A stretch of DNA of 64,000 bases from Pycnopodia helianthoides (lineage: Eukaryota; Echinodermata; Asteroidea; Forcipulatida; Asteriidae): assembly GCA_032158295.1 (NCBI GenBank), contig CM063244.1, positions 26,758,930-26,822,929 on the forward strand, given 5' to 3'. The translations under genes and the position numbers were made by a program. Positions 32,901 through 47,900 of the stretch are shown piece after piece (the first letter of the stretch is position 1; every line of letters begins with the position of its first letter). The notes beneath the pieces were generated by a model. It saw nothing but the letters and a program-made list of their open reading frames with translations. It had not been told where the DNA came from and did no database searches.

Positions 32901-35900
32901 AATCGACCCCTGGTCTTGGCCGTGGTGCCCCTTCAAAAGATTCCCAGAGTCATTAAGATTTTCCAATGGAAGTGCCCTTTGCAAAATGAAAATGGCCTTG
33001 CCCTCTCAAAGATGACACTTCTGGCATGTTATCTAAAAAAAATAAAAAATTAAATAAATAAATACCACCATATTATTTCAAGTCATTCAGTGCAGCTTGT
33101 ACAATGCCAACCCCAGCATTCCATTCATTCACGATGCAAGAACAAAAACCCACATACGCACAAAGGTTAGTCACTACCTAGACAAAGGCAGAGACATGTT
33201 CCATGGCTCGAAGCCAAGTTCAGCGACGACCCAGAAAATAAAAATGCCAACATTCAAGCTCCCCCCCCCCCCTGTCGCAATCAGATCTGGTTACTGATAT
33301 AACACATGAATCAGCCCCCATGTGACAATACAACTACTGGACACTTTTGCACCAAGCCAACCGCAGACTTACTGGGAGCTTAGGCAATTCACAGCTTCCT
33401 AGTTTTTAATTATTAGTTCTATTGATTAACAGTGCGGTGGAAAGTGTCTGGGAGTGGTCGAGTTATTATCAAGGGAAGTGGTACACACTTCTCGGAAAGA
33501 GAAACATCAAGTCATCCGCAGAGGGTGGGAGGGCTCGTTGTTGTGAGACATTGTGAATAAGAACTTGCCTACACGTAGTTTACCACAAAGATTTGCTGGT
33601 TTACTTGCGCATCAATGATTTTACAACCTTTTTTTATGGTTATTTAATAATATTTAACAGATCAGTATCAAGTCATGGGAATATTTATGATGATGACATC
33701 TTACTTTTCATTTCATTAATATGTGTAACCACACTGAGGCTGGATGTACAAATTAGTCTGGATCCACTTTTGTATATGTCAATAGTTAATATCAATATGT
33801 TGCAGTTAATACAGGGACCCGAACGAAGGCTGTCAAAACACGCTGGTCCACACTTCTGTTAGACTGGCACAGATAGATCAGGGGGCCAATTTCATGGAGC
33901 TGCTTAAGCACAACAAAATTATGCTTACCAGAATAAGGTCACCTGCCTAAACCACCATGTCACATGTAAAAATTGTGACTGGTATCATGCTCCTTTCTGC
34001 TTAGCAGACAACTGTTAAGTATCATTTTCTGCTTAGGCAGCTCTGTGAAATTGGGCCCAGGTATAACTCCAGTATAAATGTTATTGAATGGACTTGAGAC
34101 CGTAAATTTCTTTTTTTATCACCACACTGGGTTTTACGAGGTTGGACTTTTTACTGAGGCCGAGTCAACTTGCTACCTTGGGTAAATCACCGTAACAATT
34201 TATGACGTATTTTGATACCCAAGGATGAAAAAGTCAGACCGATATTCTCTGAGGCGGCTGCCGTGTGCTCGGTTAAAATTTCTGGAGAAAGTAATTTCCT
34301 TCAGGGTACATGGTGTAAAATAGTTTTACTGACAGAAGAAAAGCGTGAGCTTTGGGGAAGAAAGAAATAATGTTTTTATAGGGTACATGATGAAGACAAT
34401 TTATGTGAATCAGACAGGTTCAAACAGAGTCCAAAAAGAATGGAAATAATTAATTATGTCATTAAATGCTGAATAACGGAGAATAGTTTTCAAAGGAAGG
34501 ACAAGAGAAATGTTTCACACAGTAGGCCTACTGTGAGGGAATGAAACAGCAAATACATAGTGTGGAACAGGTGTAAATACAACAGAGGTCAGGGGCAGGG
34601 CAAGGGCATTTTCATTTGGAGGGGGTGTATGGAAGCCAATCTGCTGGCTGGCATTTCCTTCTGGAGGGTGTTAGGAGGCCAATCTGCTGGCTGGTATTTC
34701 CTTTTTGGCTGGTGTATGGAAGCCAATCTGCTGGCTGGCATTTCCTTTTGGCTGGTGTATGGAAACCACTTTGTCAACTTACTGACTACCAATATTCTTT
34801 ATTACATCAAGAAAGACTAGCATGCTCAGTAATTATTAATGTCAAAGCAACACAACTTTTTTTCCTGCAAATTAGCAAAACTTCAGTCAGCAAAATGACT
34901 GAATTATAATCAATATGATTCATTGCTTTGACTGAAACTCAAAATGCACGATTGAGAAATAGTACTATTACTATTAGGGGAAAAGAGGGGGGGGGGGGTG
35001 TCACACATCCCTACCAGAAATTCACACAGAACCATGCGGAAAAGAAATACTATCTTAAAGATAGTCTTAAAGACAGCGGAAAATTTCTCACAGTAGGGCT
35101 ACAGGAAAACTCTGACCCATGTCAGATGTCTCCGTCATGCTCATTACTCAACAGGATCAGTGCGGCTACAACTGGAGTACGGCACCTGGTCTGCTCGGAT
35201 GTGACTCGGGCATGGGAGCTTAGAGTCAGGCATGGGTAAAAAAAAACCTTCAGGCAGTTGGGATCAGTGTCGGGGAAAAAAAACTCAGAAAGAGAGCTAT
35301 TCATTCGGTTGTTTCAATGGGGGATTTGATGATTAATGCGCGGTTCCTAACCAGCCTGAACATAAGCTGAATCTATGGAACCCTAATCTAAACCAAACTA
35401 ATTACGAATTCCCGCTTGTGCTGTATATCTGTTGGAAATTGTGCCTCGGATTTTCCGCTCGCTTCAAATCGTATTCAACATGTTGTCAATCAAATTAAGA
35501 AAAGTGAAAACATTTCCGCGACATGTTTGCACCACTTTTTTTTTTTTAAATATAAATACGGGGAAAACATAATAAGACAATCCATCACTTTCAAGTGAGA
35601 AAAATAAATGAGTAATCCAACTTCACTGGAGACTATCAAGAGATTTTGCTGGCATCACAGTGGAACTCATGGAGGTGTTAAAAACATACTTTCCAAACGC
35701 TCTTAGGGGAGGAGGGGGGAGTAGAGCAAGCAGGATGAACTAGCATATTTCCTTGTAGGTAGGTCAAGGGGAAAAGAAACGAGGGGTGGATCTTTATGGG
35801 TCAGCCTGATGGTGATTGATAACTCGAAGGAATCACACTGGGCATCATTTGGACTCACCAATTCCTGTCACTTCTGGTATGTGGGAATCACATCTGCTGC

Positions 35901-38900
35901 AAGGAAATAACACAGTATCCTGATATGAAGGACTGAATACAACGATGGGAATTTTTTGTCCAAGCGGGACTAAATAACACGACCTATTTAAAATGATAGC
36001 GTTAGTAGAGGAAGGAGCCCAGGGGCTTGCAAATACTAGGCTGGGGTGAGGCCTTGTATAGTATTAGTTGACTGGTAACACACCAGTAACATTGGCCTGT
36101 GTGTAGAATTCTTATACCATGTGCTTTCTCCTTTTTTTCTTTAAAAAATTTTTTTTTTTTTACGGACTTCCTCAAATGCCAGACACTTCAGGACTCAGGA
36201 CTGTCACCAAAGACAGGGTGTGGGGGAACTTTGTCTCCAGGAAGGGGTGTATTCATGGGTGTGACTGTACAAAAAAGTGAGAAATCTTCACAAAAACGGG
36301 TTGACGTGTTGTCTCAGTCATCTTTACGGTCTGGAGATGAAACTCTTGAACGCCACCACATTTAATAAACTTGGTTTTTAATAAAAAAGGCAGCTAAATC
36401 TTTCCTACATTAATTGCAAAAACACTGTCAAGATAGTTTGTAAAAAAAACCAGAGATGTGAAACCGTCAAGAAATTAGGGAAAATCCTGAAAAAAATCAC
36501 AGGCCTACCTCTTTTTTTGGGGGGGGGAGGGGAGGGGGGTTGACTGTAGTACTGCCTTTTATAAGTTGCCTCCCCACAATTTTTAAGGATGGTCAACCTA
36601 TCTTTAGTCAAAGGGGTTTGCCCTGGTGTTTCTGGCATGAGTTGCTGCAGAATCAGACTGCACCCCATCACCTTTTGAACCCTAAGGTGCTGCATAATTG
36701 AGTCTCACAACTTTAAACCTAGCTCTGCATCCTGCCCTACAACTAATGAGTGCTTTGAGATGCCCGCTGGGTGTGATAAAGCGCCTTTTCAGAACTGCGC
36801 ACTATTAATATTATTGTTATTATTGAATTAGGTTCTGCATTCTGACTGATCTATTTAAATAACCTCTTGGACTGATCTGGCTTTAGCTATTAGTTTCTGG
36901 GTCATGGTAAAGAAACAGTCTCAATCACAGGAATTGATTTAAGTCAAGATGTTTTCATTCAATGTCAGTGAAGAAGATAAAACAATGCCGAGCAATTTAC
37001 AAGCAAAGATAAAAAAATTAAAATAAATTGCCCCAGATACAAGAAAGTAGGAGTGGCGCCAACAATAATTGCCAGCCTGTGGGGGGAAGTGTTGTATGGA
37101 TGGGGTCCGTCAGAAGTACCCTAAACACTTTTGTAAGACAAAATCCTTAGCCAAATAAACACGTCTTGAAGGGTGAAGTGGGCCGTGGCAGAATGGAGAA
37201 GGTCAGAAGGACCTGATCAGTTGAAACAATAAACAAGATTAGAGAATCCTTGCCCAGGGACCTAAACAGGAGATGATGACGATGCCACCGCTTGTCCTCA
37301 AAGGGTACAAGGAGTATTGGTTCACTCCTGGGCCCAATTTCATAGAGCTGCTAAGCACAAAAATTTGCTTAGCATGAAATTTCTTCATTGATAAAAAACA
37401 GGATTACCAACCAAATTTCCACGTGATTTTCAGGATAAGCAAACAACAGCTGAATACCAGTAACACATGGAAATTTGGTTGGTAACCCTGTTTTTATCAA
37501 GGAAGAAATTTCATGCTAAGGAAATTTTTGTGCTTAGCAGCTCTATGAAATTGGGCCCTGAAGGGAACAAAAAAGGGGGGACACTGACAACAGGGGGAGC
37601 AGAGAGAAGGTGAAAGAGATTTTTACAAAAGGGGGCAAGGTCTCCCATATAAGAACCTATGAGGTAATACTCATGAAGGTTTCACTTTACCCGGCTTCAT
37701 ATAGGGTAGGGGCACCCCCATTCTATATAATTAAGTGTACCCTTTATCTTAAAGGAACATTACAGAATTGGTTTTTGCTAACAAAAAAGTTGCTGACAGT
37801 GTAAGCACTTTATGTAATCCACCATATACATAAACTGACAAACCTGTAGAAGTTTGAGATCGATCGGCCATCTGGGTCACGAGAAAATAGTGAAAAACCG
37901 ATTACCATGAAATCATATAGATTCAACAAATGAATAAAATGCTCACTGAGCGATAAACTCCAATCGGAAAATTAGTCTATCCATTTCTCATCAAATATGG
38001 CATTTCAGACAGAAATATTTTAAGGGATGTTTTCTACTATCATCATCATTAGACCGTGTAAGTTTTATGTAAATCTGTGATCAAAAAGTATATTTTACAA
38101 GTTTTTTTCTTGCCAATTCTGTAATATCCCTTTAAAAGGCATACCCAATTATTGATTTTGGAAAGGGGTACCCTTGGCCCCTACTTAGGGTAGAGGTACC
38201 TTCTTACTGCCACTTATTTGCGTACAACTTTAACTCTATAGGGTTAGGGTAATCATTGTACCTTAATTAGGGGTAACCCACTCTGTATAAAAGTGATGGG
38301 TAAACCTTCCAAATATTTCCCCTCCTACTGGATCATGACTACCCCTCACCCCTTAACAGCATACGGGTACCCCTCTCCTTCACACTGGCAGATAAGAAAG
38401 CTAAAAGAACGCCATGGGGACCTTGGGTGGAGTCTCTCCAGTTTCCTGCAATAGGCCACAGTGAAACAACACACGAAACAAAGCAGAGCAGATAACTCCC
38501 AGTTTAAAGTGCTTCGTTTAGAAGTCACTGGTTTCTACTGCCATAAACATCAGGGGTGGAGGTTGGACAATTATGCTCCGGGTAAGTTGTTGATCTTCAG
38601 CAAATCAACAACTAATTATTTCCGGCTCTAGTACAACAGGCCCTACTTGCTGTCAGCATTAATTTAATATTTCGTTCACTTCTTGAAAACTTTTGAGATT
38701 CCAAGTAAATCAAGTTATCAATGCTCCATACTATTTATGTTAAATCAATCCCTGATTTAACGAAGACCCAGATTTCTTGCCTAAAAAGACAATTTATGGA
38801 TCACAGGAAGGGGCCTATATCACGATAATTGTATTTTGCATTTTCACGAAAAGCCACACATCCCCAAAGAAGCATGTAAGGCATTGCAACAGAAGAGCGT

Positions 38901-41900
38901 AGATGTAGGTCAAAATCGTTTTTTCAGGTTTTACGAAGAGCCACTAATGTCAGTGTGCGCAAGATCTGTGACATGCACCCCCCCTTTCCAATGTAAAAAC
39001 ACATCATTCAGTTGAGAGTAGTGGGCTTATAAGTAGGTCATCTCACTTTTTAGGTTTCTCAAAGAGATGTTAGAGTAATTAGCCGATATAATTAGCCGAT
39101 ATTTTAAAGAAATCAGTTAGTTAATGGAAAAATAACTTATGTACAAAATCATGAGAGATCTTAAACTGCAAACCATGGCTCTAGTTTTGCAGCTTTGCAG
39201 TTTTAAGCAAAGCACAATGTAAAGTAAATCTCAAACTTCTTGTTGTTGTTGTTGACATGAAGCTACTCTTCTATGAAGTTGTTTGTCCTTCACCCACTGA
39301 TATAAAAACTACTAATTGGTTCTTGACCTTCCAAATAGTATTTGTAAAACTAACATCTATTAGATCTTTTAAAAAAACTGCTTCATCAGTATTTCTCATT
39401 TCCTTCTATCCTGCAGGGAAAAACAGCGACTGATGGGTGAAAGCTATTAATGATGTATAACATTATTTCCCAGACTGTCAGTTCCCCCACAGTTTGATGT
39501 TTTTGTTTTTAACCTCTGCAGCAGGATGTCTGTTTTGCACTTGGTTCAATCCCATAGAAAGATTATACCCCTTTGCTATCTGAATATTAGTCTTGGTCCA
39601 AGACGTTTCTATTAAATTGTGTTAAGTGGGTTGCGTACGTGGATGTGGATCGTTTGTGGACTACAGAATAGAAACGTCTTGGACCAAGACTGTCTGAATA
39701 TTATGCTAAACACAGACAAATGTTGCATGTTGGAAATGTACTATGCCTGTCGCCAGTTCCCAGCTGAAATCAAAGCAGGGACAAATTTCACAGCTCTGCT
39801 TATCAAAAGCGAAAAAATCGGTGCTTATAAAAGTCCATGCTCAACGAAATATTTCACAGGTTAGCGAAGATTTTTACTTGTGCGTGAGCGCATGTCACAC
39901 ATTACGAGATATTCTATTCTTCACAGCTAGCACAGATATGCAGAGAATGGTGACCGTCAGCGCCGAATTCCGCGACTAGCAGAGAAATAAAAGTGGGCCC
40001 AGAGAAATTGGTTGTGGGATAATTTCTCTGCTAAAAAAGCAACGGAACACAGCCGATCTGAAAGAGGCTGTATGTTATTTTCTTTTTGACGAATATAAAG
40101 TTGAGTTTTGATTTTCAGTTATTTCCTTTTGACCCTCCCCCCCCCCTCACTATTTTGAGAAAAACAACATGAACAAACAAACAAACAACAAATCTAAATT
40201 GTTGAACATTGGTTATTTTGATTGGCCCCAAAGGTACTTGAGTGACAGTACGAGCTAAGAAGAAAAGTTGTAGCCTTGTGTTGGTGGTCTTCATCCCCAT
40301 CCATAAGGGACTGTCTATGAATATGCCTAAGTAATAGCACCATAAGGGCCTGTTATACATTTTTTTTCCAGTTACTTATTCAGCAGTTTGTTTGATGGAA
40401 TAGGCACTAGGGAACTGTCCCAAGTGTGTACTAGTGTGTACTCAGCTGGGATAGAGTTCCTGGTTCAAAACCGCAAGTGAAGTGAAACCATGCCCTTCTT
40501 AAAAAGAACTAGACCTCTAGTCAAGTACATAATTTATGTCCTCGTGGAAAATACAAAACATGTAAGTAGAGTTGAACTGGAAGCACTGTGCAAATGATTT
40601 CCTCGACTTCAATAGGTTAAGGACTAGCCTTTGCTCTATGCTTTCAGGCATTGGTATTATATTCCAAGTAAGTCCAAGTGTTCCAAAATTCCAGCATCAC
40701 CATGGCAGATTTTCAGTCGTGGCTCATGGCCGAAGTTCTGCGAATCATGGCGAGTGCGTATACTCAATTTTCTCACACGACATCAACAAATCCCAGAGGT
40801 GATGAAGAGAACTTTCATTGTCTTTCCTTTGTTAAGTCAGGGTTTCATTGTGGTAACAATATTTTGAAAAGGAAAACGATTACGCCAGAACTCAGAAGCT
40901 CGCAAAGGTTCAGAAAATAACACCACAGGTGGGCACAAATTTCTTTTTTTAAAGTACCGACGTGAAATGGATACAGGAAAAAAAAGAAGAAGGAAATCAG
41001 CTGATTAGCTGAAAAGTTGCACGCCTGTGTGAACCAAGTGTACGGTCACGGCACAAGCCAGTTCCAGGATTTGGTGAAAAGTTTGTGGTCTACCAATGGG
41101 GGTTGGGGTCTTTAGAAATGGACCAAATAAAAAGTCCTGTCTGTACAAAAAAAAATGAATCTGGCTGTTTGCTTGGAGGGAAAGGGGGGAAGTTAAAATC
41201 ATCGTGTGAACAGTTCCACTCATTCATAGCTATAGTATTAACCATTCTCTAAAAAAAACCTAGCCACTGGCTTGGGTATGGCTTCCCCCCTATCCTGACT
41301 GATGTTGAGTATAGATACAACCACAGTCAAAGGGAAAATGTGTTTATGATTGCGGGCCCCACGTTTTTGATGAAAAAAACAACAACAACAACACAATAAC
41401 ATTTCCAGCCCAACCTCCATTTTGTATAAATCAAAATCCCCCCAAGACAGCCAGGGGACTTTCAGTACACAGACGAAAATATTATCCCAGTACGCTGTAT
41501 TTATGGGCACCGAGTCTTTAACCCAGTTTAGTCATAGTATTCCATATCAGATGTAGACATGGGAGACTTTATCCTATCTAAAAAAAAAAGTAGAAGAAAA
41601 AAAGGACAAAGTTTTGTGACGTGTTAGAATTACAGATAAGTTGTGGTTGTGATCCAACCAGAGGTATTTGTGTCTACGAGGACTTCATGTGTCTCATTAC
41701 TCATTGTAAGGTCACTGTACCAGCTGCACTTTACTGACCCAGTTTCGATGAAAGTTTTGACACAACTAAGATACAAAACTAGCAAAACAATGACTGTACC
41801 CACCCACCCCCCCCCCTCTTTTAAAAAAAGAAAAAGAAGATAATCCTTACCCAATTTCAAACTTTTGTCATTGTTTCCTACAACTACTTTCATTGGAATG

Positions 41901-44900
41901 TATATACAGGAAATTATATCAAAATAAAAAGACAAAAGATTGTTCTCTACGTTTAAAAATGGTAGAATAAAAGAACCCGTTGTTCCCTACAGCCAACTCC
42001 CTCCAACCCCTGCCCAAACAAAATCCATTTCATATTTTACAATACCATCTCTCTGTTTAGTGCTTTTTTTCCCAGGTCAGAGCAACTCCAAAATGTTTTG
42101 ACGTGATATCCGCTCTTCTTTCAACAATGGTAACAAGTTGAGACCTCAGTGCCAGCCTAATTTGTCTTCCTCTCTCGGACAACCACTTGTCCACGGAGAC
42201 CATAAACAAGACAAACGCTGATGAGTGCCACATCCCTTTAAAGTTGAAACCTTTAAAAAAAAAAGTGAACCCCTTAATATTGGTTATGAGATATATTTGA
42301 ACTCTCTGTGGACCCCGGTACTCTGCCCAAGGGCTGAAAACCATGACAGGTCCCATAAGAATCAGCTGGTTGACTGCTCACTTCTCATCAGGTGTTACAT
42401 GCACGGAGCAAAGGCCACTGAAAACAAGAATCCTGGACCAAGCAAGAGACCTTGGATAACTTTTTGGAGGGGGATATTGGGACAAGGTTTTGTTTTTCAG
42501 TACTGGTCAGAAAAATTGCAAAAGTAAAGTCACATCTGGCAGGAAAAAGTGTGATTATTTAGTAAAAAATATAAATACAATATTTCATTGATTCGCTAAA
42601 TTAAGTTAGGTTTACCTCGATTTGACCACACACAAAAATAATTTCAAATGAAAAAACAAAAAAGAATTAGATGTTGCAAACTGCTTGCGAACCAAAATGA
42701 CCATTGGTATAAATCCCAGAATGTTTTAATGGCCTCACATTTCAACCCTAGCAGAGTATTTTTCAAAGGCTAGAAAATCAAATTCAAAGTCACATCAAAG
42801 GCATTGCTGCAACCAGGCAAGCAACTGCAGTTTGTCCACACAAAATTTAAAAAAAAAAACAGACAACTATCAGGCACAGCAAGACTTTGTGCAGTGTTTT
42901 TCAATTTTCAATGGCACAACGAAAAAATTAAAAACGAGGAAATCATCCCGTCAGCTGAAAAGTTGCATGCCTGTGCATTTCTGACAGGCCTCTCTACATT
43001 TCCTTGTTCAGCAGAACTTGCAAATAAGTGACACAGAGCTGTGTTCCCTTTTAAATAACCTCGAACGATGAATCTCTTAAGAATCCTTCACACTGTTTAA
43101 TCAAGATCGCAAAGACCACAGAAAACCGGACTTTTTTTTTTCTCTTTCTGACACCAAACTGGAGGAGTGTTTCCCACGTACACATGCACCCCATGTGTAC
43201 ATCTTGCCACACAGCAAGATGCTCACAGCTTCCCTCCAGAGAGAAAGCAATGCAATAATCAACCCAGCTTGAGACTCAAACATTGGATCCACATGGACTT
43301 TATGGATGCCCCCGTACGTCGTCTGAGAATGCGGCCTAGCTGGCGGCAAACCATCTCCCATTGACCTTTTCGCGCTGGTCTGGTAAAAAGGCTAGGCCAA
43401 GAGTTCAGAGGGAAAACACCAGGCTTGTTCAAGTCATGCATAAAATATCATATCGGTCACTCTATTATTTAGGATTTATCAGTATTTCTTTTATAATAAA
43501 TTGATTTTGCTTTGTGCTTAGCTATTTGTTTGATAATAAAAGGGGAAGACCTTTTCAGCTTAGTTGAAGATGGTACACAAAAAGTTCCAACACCTTTCTC
43601 AGAGTTCAGCAAGCTTGTTTTTGTCCCCCTGCTCAAAATTGATAAAATCAAAGCGAGACAAATAAGGACAAAAAGTCTGGCTCCTTCATCCCATTCGGCA
43701 AATCAGTATTCAGAATTGTGTACACACACAGGGAACAAGACAAAAAACATCAGTGCATCAACATCAAAGATGAACAACCAATATGACTGTGAAATTGTTT
43801 AAGTTGGATTGTAAATTGGAATAAAACACATCAGCTGGGATTCACATTGGAAGGCATTTTTAAGACTTGATTTTAACATGAAATCTTCATCAGGCAGGCA
43901 TGGTATTTGACTTTTAAAAAAACAAGTAGGAATTTATTATTTCTTATTAAGTACAAGGGCTGACCTTCTCATGGTTCAAGCTTTATGGTTTTTTTCAGCC
44001 TATTTAATAGTAATCTTTCTGATTTTTTTTCCGACGGCAAACAAAATTGGAGTTCAGCTTAAAGATTAAGAAAAATATCATGCCTAAGTGAAACAAAGTT
44101 ATTTCCAAGCGTTTCTCTCACAGAAATACCTTTAAAAAAAACACAAATTTCCCACATTCCCAATAGAAATGTTTCCTCCAAGCAGTACGGGTAGAGTCTT
44201 CAATACATTTCGTACTCGACTGCTGCAAGAAAATTGTCTAAGTTGCATAAAAAGAGAGAAAGGGTGTGGGGGGGGAGGGTTTGAAAAGGTTGTTTGTTCT
44301 GCAGCCTCAGCCTCCTCCAAACACAACACACTTTGACGAAACACAACCTATCACTCAATTGAATTTTTGACAGACGCCTAAACGCCTACAATTTACTTGG
44401 GTGACTCTCATTCAAAAACCAATGAATTCCGCTGGAGGAAGTCAACAATGAATACAACCATTGTATTCACTCTCCTGGATTTCCTTTGAGGTTGTTGTTG
44501 TTGTTGTTGTTGTTGTTTTTTTTTGTTGTTTTTTTCTCAAGGATTGACTACATATAGCCAATTATCTTTCTTGTCCTCAAAGACCCGTTATATATTTCTC
44601 AATGCCTCACAACAGTGGGGAAGTGTTAAAAGATAAATTCCACAGTCTTGTAGATCTTTCATTAGTCAGAGCATGGTCCGAGTGAAACAGGAGCCAAGCC
44701 AAATGATATGGAAAGACACCTAGTCTTAGAGTGAATGTACTGCCTCGGTAAAGTCCACTGCTCAAATTCCTACAGTTCTGGTACAACAACACTTTTGATT
44801 AAAAAAAAAATACAACAAAAAACCAACAACAACAGCAACACACTTTTCTCCCTTGAAATACAAAGTCTGATTCCAGAAATGTTCTTGTGCAAGTTATCTT

Positions 44901-47900
44901 GCAGTGGTGCCGTCCAAACCAGACCCCAAAAAAAAGCCAACTGCTCAGCACACAAAATTTTGTACAGTGTTTTCAGTTTCTATGGTGCTAATCAAGAAGA
45001 AGAAAAAGAAGAGGAAATCAACTTGCTCGACACCGTATTAAGCACGATTTTTGTTTCACTGAATAGCCGGCTCTATGCCCGATCTTTAACTGAGGTAACT
45101 GTCTTCACACAGCGCAGGAATGTACGGAAAGCAACAACTGCCCTATTGACATTACGTTGGTGATTTGCCTTGATGCATATATTGCACACTCCTCAATACA
45201 GTTTACTATGCCTCACCGAGTTCTAGTGGTTTACTTTGACTACAAACCAGCACAAACTATAGAGACACCCCTATGCATACTGAACTTTCTGCACTATTTT
45301 CTAAATTGAATAAACCCAATTTAATAATAAAAGTTTTGAATGAGCGAATTCCAAAGCTTACCTTGCAAGTTGAAAAAAAGGGGAACCTATAAATCAGCAG
45401 GGTTCCATTCACCGCCGGAACAAAACAAATCTCAGATTAAATATAAAGCCAGGAAGTTCTGAAGATCCATAACAACAAACCGGAACAACTCCATCACTCA
45501 AAACATCCCATCAGGTTTTTGAGGAGTAACAAAAAACCGCTGACCTAAATCTTGGTATTGCCTTCAGAAACATTTTCACATCCAATTCAAATGAGACTCC
45601 GGTACCAAAGAAAAGCTCAGAAACAATACGGGCCAGAGCCACAAACCAACACAGTCCATTACCAGTCATTTTTGATCCACTAGTTGTGAAGGTTCAACCA
45701 ACAGAGGATAACAGAGCAGCACATGCCTATTGCAAAGAAAAGTTGGTGTAACTTTTACTCATAACACTATGCCTAATGTTGTGAGTACAAAAACAAAAAC
45801 AGGGATGCCCTTGTAAAAAATACATCCAAGTGTCTAAATGTATGTAAACAAAGTGTAATTAATACAAGGGTTAAATACTAGAAGTTCAGACTGTAACAGC
45901 TCACTGCAGGCATCAAGGAAATATGGGTTGCTAGATCACTTTTCATTGGTTACTGGCCGTCAGACAAGGGTGGAGTTAAAGTATGAGCCTGGCCAATGAT
46001 TAATTACTTGGTAATCTGATCTAAATACAGATTTGCATAGTTCAAAGGTCACCCATTTTAAATTTTAAAAAATTATGCAGTGTGGCTCCCCCATGAAGGG
46101 AGAGCCACACGTGTGAGGGGAGGGAGCAGCACTGGATGGAACAGCCTCCTGCCGGCTGGCCAATCAGCCGGGATCACCCAACTGTGTGCATACAGGCTGT
46201 TCCATCAGTCCGGGAACAGAGGCTAGCCCCAGGGACCTTGAGATGAAGTATTGCAAGCAAGTGGAGCAGTGCTACATGTATTCTGTCCAATCATCAAGAG
46301 TAAACTCAAGGCGAGCTGGATGAACTCTCAACAACCCTGACCAATGCCACCCCCCCCCACTTTCATAAGTGTACATTCACACAAATGCATTAAAATTGAT
46401 AAAACAATGAGATTGAGAGTACACTATATACTTCTATTTACATCAATAATTTATCAGGAGAAAGTTAGATCATCGTCCCCTAACATATCACCCTTTGGTC
46501 CTATCTATAAATATGTAAATATTTAAATTTATTCAAAAGGAGGTACTATTCTCATGAATATGCAGCATTGCAGCATGGAGCACCAATGATATCTCTGTTC
46601 ATTTATCAAAATTTACTATTTCCTACACAAATTACACTTCGCTAATTGGATTAAACCTCATGCATGTCCTTCCCTCCGTGAACATATTTCTTACACTAAC
46701 ATACAAAAAAAATGTACACATGAATAATTTATTACTTAGACATGACAAAATATGTCACACAGAAAACATAAAGTTGTGTTCACATCTGCAGCATATAAGC
46801 ATGAATGTCAAAGTTGAGCAATTTTAGACATTCGTCTAGACGTCTGAACTAGGCCTATTATTCCTATTGATTCATAGACACAGATTAATGTGTTATAGAG
46901 TAAGGCTAAACATGTACAAGTCAAATATGTAAAAAACCCGCCAAGGTTATCTATTAAACAGCTACCAATTTAACCACCCGTGACTGCACAAGTCTACAAT
47001 TTTTTTCCTCGGAAGTGTATTGTTCGGGTACAAAAGTACAAACAGAATGAAAAATACACACACCAAACTATGAAAACTCAAAGGACAACAAACTACTGAA
47101 AAGAAGCTCACAAAAGGAAAAAAACGTGAGAAAACTCAAAATTACCAGCAGCCACCGAGAGTGAATCATCTCACAATTGAATAAATGAACAAAGTTACTT
47201 TTGTAAAATGGAGTGCCAAGTTTTAAAACAACAACCGCCTTGTTCCAATCCTGAAAAAAATACACCTTAATGTTGCTTCACACTAAATCAACCGTACATG
47301 GAAAAAGAGCAAACTTAATAACATTTTTGTTATATTAAAAAATAAAAAGGAAACAGGTGAAATTAATACAGGAAACCGGTTGAGGACTTGTGACGGCTCG
47401 GTACAAACTTAATTTTCTCCGTGTGACTTGCACATTTTGGACAGGTGTCACAAACTGACACAGCTGTGCACAGTGTCTGTGTGTAGTGTGTGTGTGTGTT
47501 GTTGAAGATCTCTGTGCATTGCTCCATGGTTATGATATAATTATTGGAAGGATATAAGTGGGCAAGATAAACGTGTTTGGATGGAAGATTCCTCTAAACA
47601 AGTCCCTGCTCCATACTCTAATGTCGAAAACAATACGCAGGTTTACAAAAAATTCCATAAAATATTCCATTACTCTAGGGTTTTAACAACTAGTATACAA
47701 ATGCCTCTTTCACAGCAGAAAGTCAAGAAAATTGTATTATGTTCTTGGATAGGTGAAAAAGAACTGACCACCCCCCCCCCAAAAAAAAGCTTAAAGATGT
47801 TACATTTCAGAGGATTTACAGCCTCAAGAACCCTCAGTTTCTGTATCATAAAGTGGATTAGCAGGCTTTTGAGCTGAAGTGTTAAACATGGTCCAGCCCT

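Noticed and set aside
34560..34909. Repeated ORFs with SAGWHFL-type text
   Set aside because: Arises from a 43-bp minisatellite; both strands are open in the same way.
44735..45163. 142-codon plus-strand ORF
   Set aside because: Low-complexity Lys/Asn/Glu runs from A-rich intron sequence, no recognisable motif, lies on the antisense strand of the ADAMTS intron.
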